Shown here: positions 16,933 to 25,300 of the stretch, in pieces
How positions within the stretch are numbered: position 1 is the first letter of the stretch
Layout of the letters: each line of letters opens with the position of its first letter
Virus record (IMG/VR): IMGVR_UViG_3300046507_000667
Coordinates: 185,348-249,347 of that record
Reading direction: 5' to 3' (one strand)
Source of the DNA: a virus
Length of the DNA stretch: 64,000 nt
The notes under the pieces: model-generated
Told to the model about the DNA's origin: nothing
The model's database searches: none
The model's input: the letters and a program-made list of their open reading frames with translations, nothing else
Position numbers and translations under genes: made by a program

Positions 16933-17418
16933 TTACAGGACAGTTTCGAAACCGACCCGAGGTGTATATTTTTTAATATAGAAAAGCACCTTCCGAATTG
17001 CTGCTAATGCTGCTACCTTGCAAACCCCCGACATGGATTCATAACGAGTAAACCGAAGTTTACCCAGATCCTCATTCTGGTATTTCAGATCCAGAAAACC
17101 TACTAACCGCATATTTGTAGGAGTCAGGAGCCAAAATTCTTCATAGAGGCCAATATCAGGTACTTCGTTGATAGATGGCTTATGAAGATTCATATGCCTA
17201 TCATCTGGTGAGTAGATGAAGGCAATCCCTGTCATGCGAAATGCATCTTGTGCAGTTCGGGTCTTTAGATTCAAAGACCAACCATGAAGGGCTTCCGCCA
17301 AAGACGGAGCTACACAGATACGCTTGGTAGCTACGTCCTCCCCGGTGGCGCAAAACATCGGTACTCTTGGAATAAATTCACAGTTGCTTCCAAGATATTT
17401 GGTGCTGATGTGATACAT
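16933..17418 (-). CDS. Conserved hypothetical protein, 161 aa (PRVP/RICVAPS type)
   Basis: Begins MYHIS...FIPRVPMF and then RICVAPSLAEAL, a pattern of an uncharacterised protein type common in phages and bacteria. The spacing loosely recalls small ADP-ribosyltransferase-like or RES-like folds, but no catalytic set can be confirmed, so I make no functional call. Base composition is more GC-rich than neighbours. Single-gene unit with its own promoter motif and terminator. Confidence 0.72.
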   Translation of the reverse strand: MYHISTKYLGSNCEFIPRVPMFCATGEDVATKRICVAPSLAEALHGWSLNLKTRTAQDAFRMTGIAFIYSPDDRHMNLHKPSINEVPDIGLYEEFWLLTPTNMRLVGFLDLKYQNEDLGKLRFTRYESMSGVCKVAALAAIRKVLFYIKKYTPRVGFETVL

Positions 17419-17475
17419 TAAGTTTGATCTCTTTTTTAGTAAATCACAGGTACATCAACGAGGTACTACATTATT

Positions 17476-17485
17476 ATAATATATT
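17476..17485 (-). promoter_or_regulatory. Phage promoter motif (ATATATTAT core)
   Basis: Minus-strand AATATATTAT, 57 nt before the 161-aa gene. The adjoining plus-strand spike gene starts 29 nt to the right, so this is a compact divergent region. Confidence 0.6.
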
Positions 17486-17514
17486 TATATTTCTCTTTTT
17501 GATTCTAAAATAAA

Positions 17515-18435
17515 ATGGCAAACGATTTAAAGGCAATTGTACCAATTACCACTAGTGGAAGAAAAAGAGCAGTAGTTATCCGCCGTGATGACCCAATGCT
17601 TCAGGGTCGGATTGGTGTATTAATTCCTGAACTAATGCCTTTTGCAGATCCAAATAGTGCAGATTCTCTTGAGGTAGCAGAGAATATTGATCCAAGTTTA
17701 GCAGCTAATAAAGACATCAAACCATTAATTCCATCTAAAGTAGTTACTACAAACTATGTCTGGGCTAGACCGCCTAAAGATAGTAAAGGCTCATATGATG
17801 TTCCATATAAAGGACAAACTGTGTGGGTAGAGATGGAAGATGGCGATCCATCTAAATTATACTATATGACTACTGGACCTTCACTAAATGGTGAAACTCC
17901 ACCAGTAGATCAAATTAGTGATACTAATTCAGCATACAATGCTGCTAGAAAGCCTAATATTACTATTCTCAAGTCATGGGCCGATGGTTCAATCATGTAC
18001 TATAATGAGAATGGTGATACTCGTGAATTTGTAGTTAAATTTGCAAATCAAGCAGGTATTACTGTAGCTGACAATGGATCAGACAAAAAAGTCGAGTTTA
18101 GAACAGCTAGGAATGACTTCTGTACTTTGAATGAAAAAGAGCAGAATATTACTATTCAGACTGCTGGTGGACACTCAGCTATTCTAGATGATAAGAACAA
18201 AGCTATCACTACAAAATCTAGTGGAGGTCACAGTGTCAAACTAGATGATGGCGGCTCTAATATTAGTATTGATTCTTCTGGTGGACATTCATTAACTATG
18301 GATGATGGTGGTGGAAATGTTACTATCAAAGAAAAGTCAGGCAATACTCTTATTATGAATGCTGGAGGAATCCAAATGACTGGTAATGGTGGTGCTAAGA
18401 TGACTATGAAGGATGGTAAAGTTTTATTTAACTAA
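17515..18435 (+). CDS. Baseplate central spike protein (gp5/gpV/VgrG-like)
   Basis: 306 aa. The N-terminal half resembles the OB-fold of T4 gp5 (GRIGVLIPEL, GQTVWVEMEDGDPSKLYYM). Residues about 205-300 hold repeats of the type SGGHS-x2-LDD-x4-I, then NTLIMNAGGIQM, which should form the trimeric beta-helix that punctures the outer membrane. The lysozyme domain of T4 gp5 is absent, as in gpV and VgrG. No clear ribosome-binding site precedes the ATG, which is unusual here. It is isolated from the other baseplate genes at 62-64 kb. Confidence 0.85.
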   Translation: MANDLKAIVPITTSGRKRAVVIRRDDPMLQGRIGVLIPELMPFADPNSADSLEVAENIDPSLAANKDIKPLIPSKVVTTNYVWARPPKDSKGSYDVPYKGQTVWVEMEDGDPSKLYYMTTGPSLNGETPPVDQISDTNSAYNAARKPNITILKSWADGSIMYYNENGDTREFVVKFANQAGITVADNGSDKKVEFRTARNDFCTLNEKEQNITIQTAGGHSAILDDKNKAITTKSSGGHSVKLDDGGSNISIDSSGGHSLTMDDGGGNVTIKEKSGNTLIMNAGGIQMTGNGGAKMTMKDGKVLFN

Positions 18436-18458
18436 AAAAAACAACGAAGTTCATAAAC

Positions 18459-18486
18459 CCCTATACCCCCGAAAGGAGGTATAGGG
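18459..18486 (+). terminator. Terminator hairpin, CCCTATACC family
   Basis: CCCTATACCCCC, GAAA loop, GGAGGTATAGGG; follows the spike gene. Confidence 0.82.
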
Positions 18487-18505
18487 AGTTTTACAAACTA
18501 ACTAC

Positions 18506-19363
18506 TTACTTTGCAAACTTGGATTGCAATGCAGTAAGTGATTCAGCCGATGGTGCTGTTACGGCCTTCTTTGTCGTCTTCTTTGCAACTGCCTTCTTAA
18601 CAGGAGCTTTTACTACAACTGCTTCAGCTTCTGCCGCAGCCTCAACTACATCACTGATTTCTTCAGCGATATTGAGTGCAGGTGCTTCAACCTTCTTAGC
18701 AGGAGCCTTCTTCTTTGCAGGAACCTTCTTAGCTACTGAAACAGCATCGGTAACAGTTTCTGCTTGGACTTCAGCTTCTTGAACTGTTTCTGCCTTTTCT
18801 TCAGCAAATACCTTTGCAACCTTCACAGGCTTTTCTGCTTGCTTATTATAAGGCTTCTTTGCATACGGTTGCTTTGCTGCAGGCTTCTTATTGAATTGAG
18901 TTGCCGGATCAAAATTCTTATTACCAGCAAAGTTCCAATTGCTTGGGAACCCTTCAAATTCAACGATGGTATCAGGAATATTACGAATATTCGATACCAG
19001 ATACTGACCAAGAACGCTTGCACCAAGAACATGTACTTCAACTTCTTCATTCGTAAGAGCAGCAAGTTCAGTAACAGTCTTGATAAGACCGAATACCAAG
19101 AAGTTATTGACGATTGTTTCAGGAGTGAAAGTACGTTCAATAACTTCAGTTGAACTTGTATTACCGTAGTTACGGCTACGTTCATTAATTACCTTCATAC
19201 CACCATCAAGCTGCTGCTTGAACATGTTACGCATGAAAATAGGAAGACGACGACCATCACCGTGAAATGGTGACAGAGTAATGGCATCTGCAGGAATACC
19301 AGCAACTTCAGCAGCGTAGTGAACGACGAGTTTCAGTTTTTGGTTGATAGCAGCATTAGTCAT
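18506..19363 (-). CDS. Protein with histone-H1-like Ala/Lys/Pro-rich tail
   Basis: 285 aa. Residues 1-150 form an ordered domain of unknown type (begins MTNAAINQKLKL; includes FHGDGRRLPIFM). From about 150 on, the chain is low-complexity: KKPAAKQPYAKKPYNK, an acidic Glu/Ala/Val stretch, then VPAKKKAPAKKVE and APVKKAVAKKTTKKA, which closely resembles the C-terminal tails of histone H1 and bacterial AlgP/HctB-like proteins. It probably binds nucleic acid. I start at ATG 19363; the upstream TTG is less likely. Codons are biased as in highly expressed genes. Confidence 0.75.
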   Translation of the reverse strand: MTNAAINQKLKLVVHYAAEVAGIPADAITLSPFHGDGRRLPIFMRNMFKQQLDGGMKVINERSRNYGNTSSTEVIERTFTPETIVNNFLVFGLIKTVTELAALTNEEVEVHVLGASVLGQYLVSNIRNIPDTIVEFEGFPSNWNFAGNKNFDPATQFNKKPAAKQPYAKKPYNKQAEKPVKVAKVFAEEKAETVQEAEVQAETVTDAVSVAKKVPAKKKAPAKKVEAPALNIAEEISDVVEAAAEAEAVVVKAPVKKAVAKKTTKKAVTAPSAESLTALQSKFAK

Positions 19364-19453
19364 TTTAGATAAATCCAAGTTAGTTTGTATTTGAATAGAA
19401 GGGGTACTACAAATAGGAGCTTTGAATACTATATTGGTATTGTGCTCACTAAA

Positions 19454-19463
19454 ATAATATATA
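19454..19463 (-). promoter_or_regulatory. Phage promoter motif (ATATATTAT core)
   Basis: Minus-strand TATATATTAT followed by TTTAGTGAG; upstream of the H1-tail protein gene. Confidence 0.58.
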
Positions 19464-19483
19464 CTTATTCAGTAAGTTAAATT

Positions 19484-19822
19484 TTACAAAACACCAGTAC
19501 GACGGAATTGCAATACCTTGTCAAGCATAATACAAAGCTTATTATCTTCAGTAAGCTGACGACGACGATCTGTATTTGGTACTACTTGTTTACCTTCATA
19601 GACTTGCAGCATGTTAATATCCTTATAACCCGGATATTGATCATACTGTTCTTGAGTGTAAATGAATGAAATTACATCATATTCGATTCCACCTTCAATA
19701 GTGAAACGAACTTCTTCATTGAATTCAATAAGAATAGGCTTCTTATGCTCAGTATTAATTGTATCATGGAGCTTTAAAAGACCAAGACTATCGGTTACTG
19801 CAATAAGTTCTGGAAGACGCAT
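19484..19822 (-). CDS. Hypothetical protein, 112 aa
   Basis: No family recognised. Beta-rich middle (ILIEFNEEVRFTIEGG) and basic C-terminus. It is the last gene of the second family A operon (2 nt after the preceding stop) but shows neither family A signature. Confidence 0.7.
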   Translation of the reverse strand: MRLPELIAVTDSLGLLKLHDTINTEHKKPILIEFNEEVRFTIEGGIEYDVISFIYTQEQYDQYPGYKDINMLQVYEGKQVVPNTDRRRQLTEDNKLCIMLDKVLQFRRTGVL

Positions 19823-19824
19823 TT

Positions 19825-20244
19825 TTATCCTAGAAGTTTAAGTTTATTTGCAATTACTGGTGGAAGCTCAAGCATATGTATAGTCCAATATGCCGGATTG
19901 GTACAATTTTTCAAATTTCTAAAAATGAAATCCGCTGAAAGACTACCACTAAATTCAGCCCAACCATTATTACGAAAGAATAAATGAATCAGATTACCTT
20001 CATGAATTGCTTTGTATTTAGGGGCATATTCTTTCCATTCTTCTTCAATGTCTTCAAAAAATGGAATAAGCTGTGATTCTAAGATATGCTTTTTATAAAC
20101 ACGAGATAAAATATCGTTTACTGCCTCTTGATATGTAGCATAACCGCATTCTTTTCCATCTTCATTACAAACTGTTTCTTGACTTGTTAGTTTTCCTTGG
20201 TTATTAAGCTCATACTGTCTTACATAGTAAATTTCAGTATTCAT
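19825..20244 (-). CDS. Family A small protein, 139 aa
   Basis: Family A paralogue of the second array: GYATYQEAVNDIL and a canonical C-terminus LPPVIANKLKLLG. Starts IYYVRQYEL, a beta strand shared by many copies. Confidence 0.8.
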   Translation of the reverse strand: MNTEIYYVRQYELNNQGKLTSQETVCNEDGKECGYATYQEAVNDILSRVYKKHILESQLIPFFEDIEEEWKEYAPKYKAIHEGNLIHLFFRNNGWAEFSGSLSADFIFRNLKNCTNPAYWTIHMLELPPVIANKLKLLG

Positions 20245-20245
20245 C

Positions 20246-20593
20246 TTATAATCCTAGCAAACTAATGGTATTGACTAATTCTAAAGGAAGTTCAATTTCT
20301 TTGATATTGAAATAGAACTTATTTTCATCTGAACTGTAATCTTGATATTCATTTTCTTTATACTTGATTACAAAATTTCTTTCATCAGAAGAATTGAAAA
20401 GAGAAAACTTTTCTTCATCTAGTTCACTACCAATAGAAAGAGTCATTCTTACTTTGGGATAAAGTACTTCCCTAATAAATTTGACAGCATCTTCTAGTTT
20501 TAGAAAACTACGATAATGCCAAATATTATCTGCTTTAGTAAGATCATGTAGCTTACTAATTGGAGCATTCTCCATTATTGCAAAGATATTCAT
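20246..20593 (-). CDS. Family A small protein, 115 aa
   Basis: Family A paralogue: SFLKLEDAVKFIRE and C-terminal LPLELVNTISLLGL. The segment before the end, YFNIKEIELP, matches the upstream copy (YWFDIEEIYLP), which shows the two are close relatives. ATG-stop overlap of 4 nt with the upstream gene. Confidence 0.8.
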   Translation of the reverse strand: MNIFAIMENAPISKLHDLTKADNIWHYRSFLKLEDAVKFIREVLYPKVRMTLSIGSELDEEKFSLFNSSDERNFVIKYKENEYQDYSSDENKFYFNIKEIELPLELVNTISLLGL

Positions 20594-20961
20594 CCAAGTA
20601 CTTTGAGCTTATTAGCTACTGCTTGTGGAAGGTAAATTTCTTCTATATCGAACCAATATTTGACACAATCTGTAGTTATTCTTTTTACATCTAATGTCTT
20701 AAGATCTAAATTTGGATGGTATTCTATTGCAGCCGTATCTGAATTGACTCCATATACAGGCAAGAAATCTACATATCGCATCTTTCCTAAACTATCTTTA
20801 ACCATCCTGTCAATTGTAGCTGGAATCCATAATTCCTTAATAGCTGTCATTGCATCTTCAACAGTTTCAAAACTAATTAGATTAGTCGTTCCAGGAAGAG
20901 GTAAAATTGCAGACAGTTTTGAAAGAGTTCCATTACCTTTCACTACAAATACTTTTTCCAT
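20590..20961 (-). CDS. Family A small protein, 123 aa
   Basis: Family A paralogue: SFETVEDAMTAIKE and C-terminal YLPQAVANKLKVLG. One-base overlap with the upstream copy. Function unknown. Confidence 0.8.
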   Translation of the reverse strand: MEKVFVVKGNGTLSKLSAILPLPGTTNLISFETVEDAMTAIKELWIPATIDRMVKDSLGKMRYVDFLPVYGVNSDTAAIEYHPNLDLKTLDVKRITTDCVKYWFDIEEIYLPQAVANKLKVLG

Positions 20962-21275
20962 TATGATAATACTTCTATAAAAGGAATTAATTCGGTAGGT
21001 GCTCTAAGTTTACTAATAATGTATGTCAATACAACTCTATTTTGTGAAGAACCATAGTGCTTATGTGATAGCATTATAAAACGATAGCAATTTGACCCTT
21101 CAGTGGTGTGCATCTCGTATTTTTCATTTACATGAGATTTTTTCCATTCTTCAAAACGCCATTCAATTTCTTTTATGCATTCTTCTACAGTCAATGCTGA
21201 AAAGCTATGATCAACATCCGGTTCTTTATAAGGAGGTCGAACTACTTCAAGAAAATAGATGTATTTCTTCGTCAT
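20961..21275 (-). CDS. Family A small protein, 104 aa, divergent
   Basis: Family A paralogue: SALTVEECIKEIEW matches the N-terminal signature; the C-terminus APTELIPFIEVLS is worn but in register. ATGA overlap with the upstream copy. Confidence 0.75.
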   Translation of the reverse strand: MTKKYIYFLEVVRPPYKEPDVDHSFSALTVEECIKEIEWRFEEWKKSHVNEKYEMHTTEGSNCYRFIMLSHKHYGSSQNRVVLTYIISKLRAPTELIPFIEVLS

Positions 21276-21634
21276 AGTACCTTAAGGATATTTGAAACTT
21301 CTTTTGGATAAGGCATCTTACCATAGCTATAAGAAAACATGCATGCTTCCTTATGATACATAGTAACATTAGTTGACATTAGCTCAGATACATGAATAAC
21401 TTGCTTATTGTTTACTAGATCATAACTATTGTAATTTTCATTTTTCTTTGAAAAATAATCCTTTTCATCATGCTGTACACCAATAACAGCATGCTTTTCA
21501 ATATCACCAAGAATTGTCTTTCGATGAAAATCTCTTACAAACTCATCTAGTTTTTCTTTGCTGGTGAAGGTTGCTGTAGCAATCTCTTCATAACCCATAC
21601 AAGCTTCAAAGTACCACAAAAATTCGCTATCCAT
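21272..21634 (-). CDS. Family A small protein, 120 aa
   Basis: Family A paralogue: TFTSKEKLDEFVRD (Ala replaced by Leu) and C-terminal PKEVSNILKVL. One-base overlap with the upstream copy. Confidence 0.77.
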   Translation of the reverse strand: MDSEFLWYFEACMGYEEIATATFTSKEKLDEFVRDFHRKTILGDIEKHAVIGVQHDEKDYFSKKNENYNSYDLVNNKQVIHVSELMSTNVTMYHKEACMFSYSYGKMPYPKEVSNILKVL

Positions 21635-21975
21635 TACATACCTAAAAGAGTTAATTGATTAGCTATAATGTCTGGCATTGGAAGCTTGCCCATGATATAC
21701 CTTCCAATTTCAGTATCGGCATACATAACTGTAAATGTTGTATGTGCATTCCAGTCATTACAACTAATTGAATTAGTTTTAAATCTATAGTCGTTTAGAT
21801 CAGTATCTTTGTTAAATTTCCTTTTTATTTTACTTTGATGAGCAAGAATAATCTCTTTATATTTCTTCTGTCGAGCATCATCATACTCATCAATTGTAAG
21901 AAAAGTACGTTTATCTACCTTTGGATGATCAAAAGCTTCAGTATGAATGATATAATAGATTAATCTATCAGTCAT
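21634..21975 (-). CDS. Family A small protein, 113 aa
   Basis: Family A paralogue: TFLTIDEYDDARQK and a canonical C-terminus MPDIIANQLTLLGM. Overlaps the upstream copy by 8 nt. Confidence 0.78.
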   Translation of the reverse strand: MTDRLIYYIIHTEAFDHPKVDKRTFLTIDEYDDARQKKYKEIILAHQSKIKRKFNKDTDLNDYRFKTNSISCNDWNAHTTFTVMYADTEIGRYIMGKLPMPDIIANQLTLLGM

Positions 21976-22333
21976 TACTCATTCCTAAAAGCTTAAGTTG
22001 ATTAGATATTTCTTCTGGAAGCTCAATATACCTGATATATATTCTATTGATAGTTTCAGTCTTAGTATCAACTGTAATTTGACCAGAATATGGATCTTTA
22101 CAACGAAAGATTCGATACGCAAACTCATCTCGACCTGCTTCAGTTTCTACATCATAGTCAGATCGAGATAGTTTGTGAGTGTTATATGGTTTTTTATTAT
22201 TACCTTCGATATCCTTAGCAATAATAAGCTCTGCAGCTTTCATAGCTGCTTGATTAGCTTCATCCATTGTGATAAAGCTTTTCTGAACTGACTCAGGACT
22301 GGCTTTGATTTGAATATTCCAAATTGATTTCAT
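21968..22333 (-). CDS. Family A small protein, 121 aa
   Basis: Family A paralogue: SFITMDEANQAAMK and canonical C-terminus LPEEISNQLKLLGM. Joined to the upstream 276-aa gene by an ATGA overlap, so translation of the whole array probably starts there. Confidence 0.8.
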   Translation of the reverse strand: MKSIWNIQIKASPESVQKSFITMDEANQAAMKAAELIIAKDIEGNNKKPYNTHKLSRSDYDVETEAGRDEFAYRIFRCKDPYSGQITVDTKTETINRIYIRYIELPEEISNQLKLLGMSND

Positions 22334-23160
22334 ACACGATGACGGAAAGAGATTTTAGTATCAAAACCATGCTGAAGGATCTTTTGTTTATTATCTACTT
22401 CAGCAGGTGGCTCTTTATCGGGTGAAGTATTAATTACGTTCTGAAAGTAAGCAGTAATACACTTATACATTGAATCTGCATCAATGAACTTAGGAAGACC
22501 AAGTTCTGCAAGATTTGGAATGTATCGATAGATATCATACTGCATATCCAAACGACTTTCTTTAGAATCTTTGTAATTTTGAATCAAAAATACAGGCTGT
22601 TTAAGCTGACGACTGATTTCATCAAGCAATGGATGAGTCTTAAGACTTACCATATCAATACAAGTTTGCTCATAATCAATCAATCGACGGCGATTTTCAT
22701 AACGCTGCTTCTTATGATTATATACAGTATTATGATGCCATACTCGTTGATAAGTCTTTGGAGTGGTATCGGGAAGAATCAATTCACATTTGACCAATTC
22801 ACTATAGTTATCACGAACTTTGACTACAGGAAAGATATTACCACAGATAGAAATCCAACCATAGTAGCCGTCATGAATTTGATCACGATTGGAATAATAA
22901 TCATTATGGAAATGACTAAACCACATCTGTTCCATATTTCTTGCATTCTCAACGAATACAGGAACTACCGAATTCCATTCTCCTTCACGATACTTTTCAT
23001 ACATTTCCTTTTCTTTCTTAGTCTGAGGCCAACTACTCTTCGGTTTATTTCCACGTTGGATCAGATCAATCCGATTATACACAATATTAGTGTCTACACC
23101 GTATACATGAGCCAAGTAATCGTAATAGTCTTTGTTTGCTGAACTAGTATTGATTTTCAT
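22330..23160 (-). CDS. Hypothetical protein, 276 aa, head of the second family A operon
   Basis: Unrecognised. Tyr- and Asp-rich with several aromatic clusters (MEQMWFSHFHNDYYSNRD, YYGWISICGNIFPVVKV) and a basic stretch (RYENRRRLID). No membrane segment. It is the first gene behind the divergent AT-rich regulatory region at 23161-23338 and is translationally coupled to the family A array downstream. Confidence 0.78.
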   Translation of the reverse strand: MKINTSSANKDYYDYLAHVYGVDTNIVYNRIDLIQRGNKPKSSWPQTKKEKEMYEKYREGEWNSVVPVFVENARNMEQMWFSHFHNDYYSNRDQIHDGYYGWISICGNIFPVVKVRDNYSELVKCELILPDTTPKTYQRVWHHNTVYNHKKQRYENRRRLIDYEQTCIDMVSLKTHPLLDEISRQLKQPVFLIQNYKDSKESRLDMQYDIYRYIPNLAELGLPKFIDADSMYKCITAYFQNVINTSPDKEPPAEVDNKQKILQHGFDTKISFRHRV

Positions 23161-23195
23161 ATGGTTCTCTATAGTACAAAGGGGAATTTAAGGGG

Positions 23196-23290
23196 TTTAA
23201 ATAATTTAATATATTTATTTATATTTTAAACTATTTAAAATCTTTACATAAAAATAATATATTTACAAATTCTATATTAAATTATTTAAA
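23196..23290. repeat. Perfect 18-bp inverted repeat in a divergent promoter region
   Basis: 23196-23213 and 23273-23290 are exact reverse complements (TATATTAAATTATTTAAA reading outward on each strand). Each arm points toward one of the two divergent genes (23160 minus, 23339 plus), about 36-48 nt from its start. The 178-nt region is almost pure A/T. Confidence 0.75.
23254..23263 (-). promoter_or_regulatory. Phage promoter motif (ATATATTAT core)
   Basis: Minus-strand AATATATTAT between the arms of the 18-bp inverted repeat, 93 nt before the 276-aa gene. Confidence 0.5.
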
Positions 23291-23338
23291 ATTTTAAACA
23301 GTTTAAACCTTTTAATAGAAGATTTAAGGAATTTTAAA

Positions 23339-24076
23339 ATGGTTAAAAAAATTAAAAAGGTTGTGGATGATACTTTAATCGACACATCCTTAGTTATCGA
23401 AGCACCTAAAAGACCTGAGCCGGACGAAGAGGAATTTGATCCTACAAAATCCATCAAAGTAGACATTGATAATCTGGAACCAGATGACGACAATATTGAG
23501 ATTTTAGGAAAAAATCAACAATATTCATTGACGATGTATCTTGACAAAAATGTCGATGCATCTACATATGTAAAGTTTATCAAAGCTTGTGAACGAGGAA
23601 TTCGTTCTAATGAAGATTATAAGCTTTATTTAGATTCTTTACGTGAATTGGATTTCTTTTGTCAAGATGCTTTCTTATCAAAGATTACATCAATGGATGC
23701 TGAAATTCAAATTCATCACCATCCTCTTACATTATATTCTATTACTTCAGCTATTGTCTCTAAGATGTTAGACTCTGGAGAAAAGGTATCATCATTTATT
23801 GTAGCTGATCGAGTTCTTAATCTACATTTTACCAATCAAGTTGGTCTGACTCCATTGACAGTTACCAATCATGAATTAGCCCACATGAACCAATTGAAGC
23901 TTCAACGTAGGCAGATCTTTGGTAATTGGGAGAAGTTCTTTGAGGAACATCGTGGTTATTTCAATGATTACGATAGAGAAGTAGTAAAGACTCTAGTAGA
24001 ACGTGTTAGGATTGAACGTTCAGATGATACTGTAAAGCAAATCGGTTATTCTAAGAAGGAGCAAGAAAATGGCTGA
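23339..24076 (+). CDS. Hypothetical protein, 245 aa, paralogue of the next gene
   Basis: Acidic N-terminal tail (1-60), then a domain shared with the following gene: IQIHHHPLTLYSITSAIV and HFTNQVGLTPLTVTNHELAHM. The HHHPLTLY and TVTNHELAH motifs (H-x3-H spacing) could bind metal but do not match a protease family I can name. RBS AAGGA. The pair forms a two-gene operon with an 8-nt overlap. Confidence 0.78.
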   Translation: MVKKIKKVVDDTLIDTSLVIEAPKRPEPDEEEFDPTKSIKVDIDNLEPDDDNIEILGKNQQYSLTMYLDKNVDASTYVKFIKACERGIRSNEDYKLYLDSLRELDFFCQDAFLSKITSMDAEIQIHHHPLTLYSITSAIVSKMLDSGEKVSSFIVADRVLNLHFTNQVGLTPLTVTNHELAHMNQLKLQRRQIFGNWEKFFEEHRGYFNDYDREVVKTLVERVRIERSDDTVKQIGYSKKEQENG

Positions 24077-24779
24077 AGAAAGTAAAGCAGTACCATATAG
24101 TAAATTTCAGCCTGACTTTGACTACTATGGTAAACCAGCATTCTATGCAGAAATGCAGCTTCTTGACAATGAGAAGAATAAAGAAAAATTCGTTAAATCT
24201 ATTGAACGAGCTATCCGTACCTCTCCAGAATATAGAAACTACATTAAATATCTAAAGACTGAGGCATTACTTAACTACTGTGTACTTATGGGAGCAATGC
24301 CTGAAGAAGTTGCACAGAAACTTAAGATTGAAATGCACCACTGTCCAATTACACTTTATGATCTAGTAGATACAGTTCTTATTAAATATCTAGTATTGGA
24401 CAAGCCTTTCACACGTCTATCAATTGCTAATGAAGTAATGGATGCGCACTTCATGTCTAATATTGGTATCGTGCCAATGACTGTAACTGCACATCAGATG
24501 GCTCATAAAGGTGTAAAACTTATTAAACCTACTGATATCTTTGGTAATTTCCATCGATTTTTAGAACAATATGAAAACTTTGTACCAGAGGAAACTCGTA
24601 GTAAAGTTGCTGGACTCCTAGCTCTTAAGTCTGAATTTGTCGAAACTATTCGAGAGAATGTATTGACTGTAGATGAGAAGTTATTCATTGAAGATGATCT
24701 AAAGAATTATTATCGTCTAGAGTTTAATATGGAGCCTCAAGAAGTTTCTGAGGATGAAGAAAAAGAAAACGATGACTGA
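24069..24779 (+). CDS. Hypothetical protein, 236 aa, paralogue of the previous gene
   Basis: Shares with its upstream neighbour the order: IEMHHCPITLYDLVDTVL, then HFMSNIGIVPMTVTAHQMAH and IFGNFHRFLEQYENF. Clearly an ancient tandem duplicate. The C-terminus is strongly acidic. The two products may form a heteromer. Function unknown. Confidence 0.78.
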   Translation: MAEESKAVPYSKFQPDFDYYGKPAFYAEMQLLDNEKNKEKFVKSIERAIRTSPEYRNYIKYLKTEALLNYCVLMGAMPEEVAQKLKIEMHHCPITLYDLVDTVLIKYLVLDKPFTRLSIANEVMDAHFMSNIGIVPMTVTAHQMAHKGVKLIKPTDIFGNFHRFLEQYENFVPEETRSKVAGLLALKSEFVETIRENVLTVDEKLFIEDDLKNYYRLEFNMEPQEVSEDEEKENDD

Positions 24780-24786
24780 TTATACT

Positions 24787-24815
24787 CCCTATACCCTCGA
24801 AAGAAGGTATAGGGG
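24787..24815 (+). terminator. Terminator hairpin, CCCTATACC family
   Basis: CCCTATACC/GGTATAGGG stem, 8 nt after the stop of the 236-aa gene. Confidence 0.82.
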
Positions 24816-24827
24816 ATTAATTGGCTA

Positions 24828-25190
24828 TCAGTTCGGATGTCTGATGAAAGATCGATCAAACTGCATATCAAGCCTATGTTTCATGCTTTTAAATTTCTCA
24901 TACTTAAGCAGATCCATATTAACTATCGTCATCTCAAATAATTGTGTAATTTCTTCGATGATGAAGTCAGCATCTAACTTTACAAAATCCTCTACCGGGA
25001 TTTTGACCTCTGGTTCTCTCTTTATTGTAAGTACACCTGTACCAAAGGTAGTATCATTATGAAACTGGACGTATATGGTCTGATTTTTATAAGCAGCTTC
25101 TATCAACCTGACTGCCTCATGTGCTGGACATATGAGACAGATAGTTTTCAGGTAGTCTGCTTTAGTACGTGTGTATTCGTACTCAACCAT
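24828..25190 (-). CDS. Hypothetical protein, 120 aa
   Basis: Begins MVEYEYTRTKADYLKTICLICPAHEAVRLIEAAYKN: a short strand followed by a helix with two Cys. Weakly similar in plan to family A (beta strand then helix) but lacks both signatures, so I do not include it. Single-gene unit with its own promoter motif. Confidence 0.7.
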   Translation of the reverse strand: MVEYEYTRTKADYLKTICLICPAHEAVRLIEAAYKNQTIYVQFHNDTTFGTGVLTIKREPEVKIPVEDFVKLDADFIIEEITQLFEMTIVNMDLLKYEKFKSMKHRLDMQFDRSFIRHPN

Positions 25191-25236
25191 GATAATCCTT
25201 TCCTTTATTAGATGAATTACTGGGTACTACAAATTT

Positions 25237-25246
25237 ATAATATATT
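25237..25246 (-). promoter_or_regulatory. Phage promoter motif (ATATATTAT core)
   Basis: Minus-strand AATATATTAT, 46 nt before the 120-aa gene start. Confidence 0.62.
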
Positions 25247-25300
25247 CATAAATACAATGCTAGTACAACAGTTTAGTATATTGAAAATATGAGGTAACTT

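Noticed and set aside
18519-18782. Plus-strand Ala/Thr/Phe-rich frame opposite the H1-like tail
   Set aside because: Antisense shadow of the Ala/Lys-rich tail.
22579-23142. Long plus-strand frame rich in Ile and Thr opposite the 276-aa gene
   Set aside because: Lies wholly antisense to a gene with good start, coupling and promoter; composition is typical of a complement of an Asp/Asn/Tyr-rich gene.
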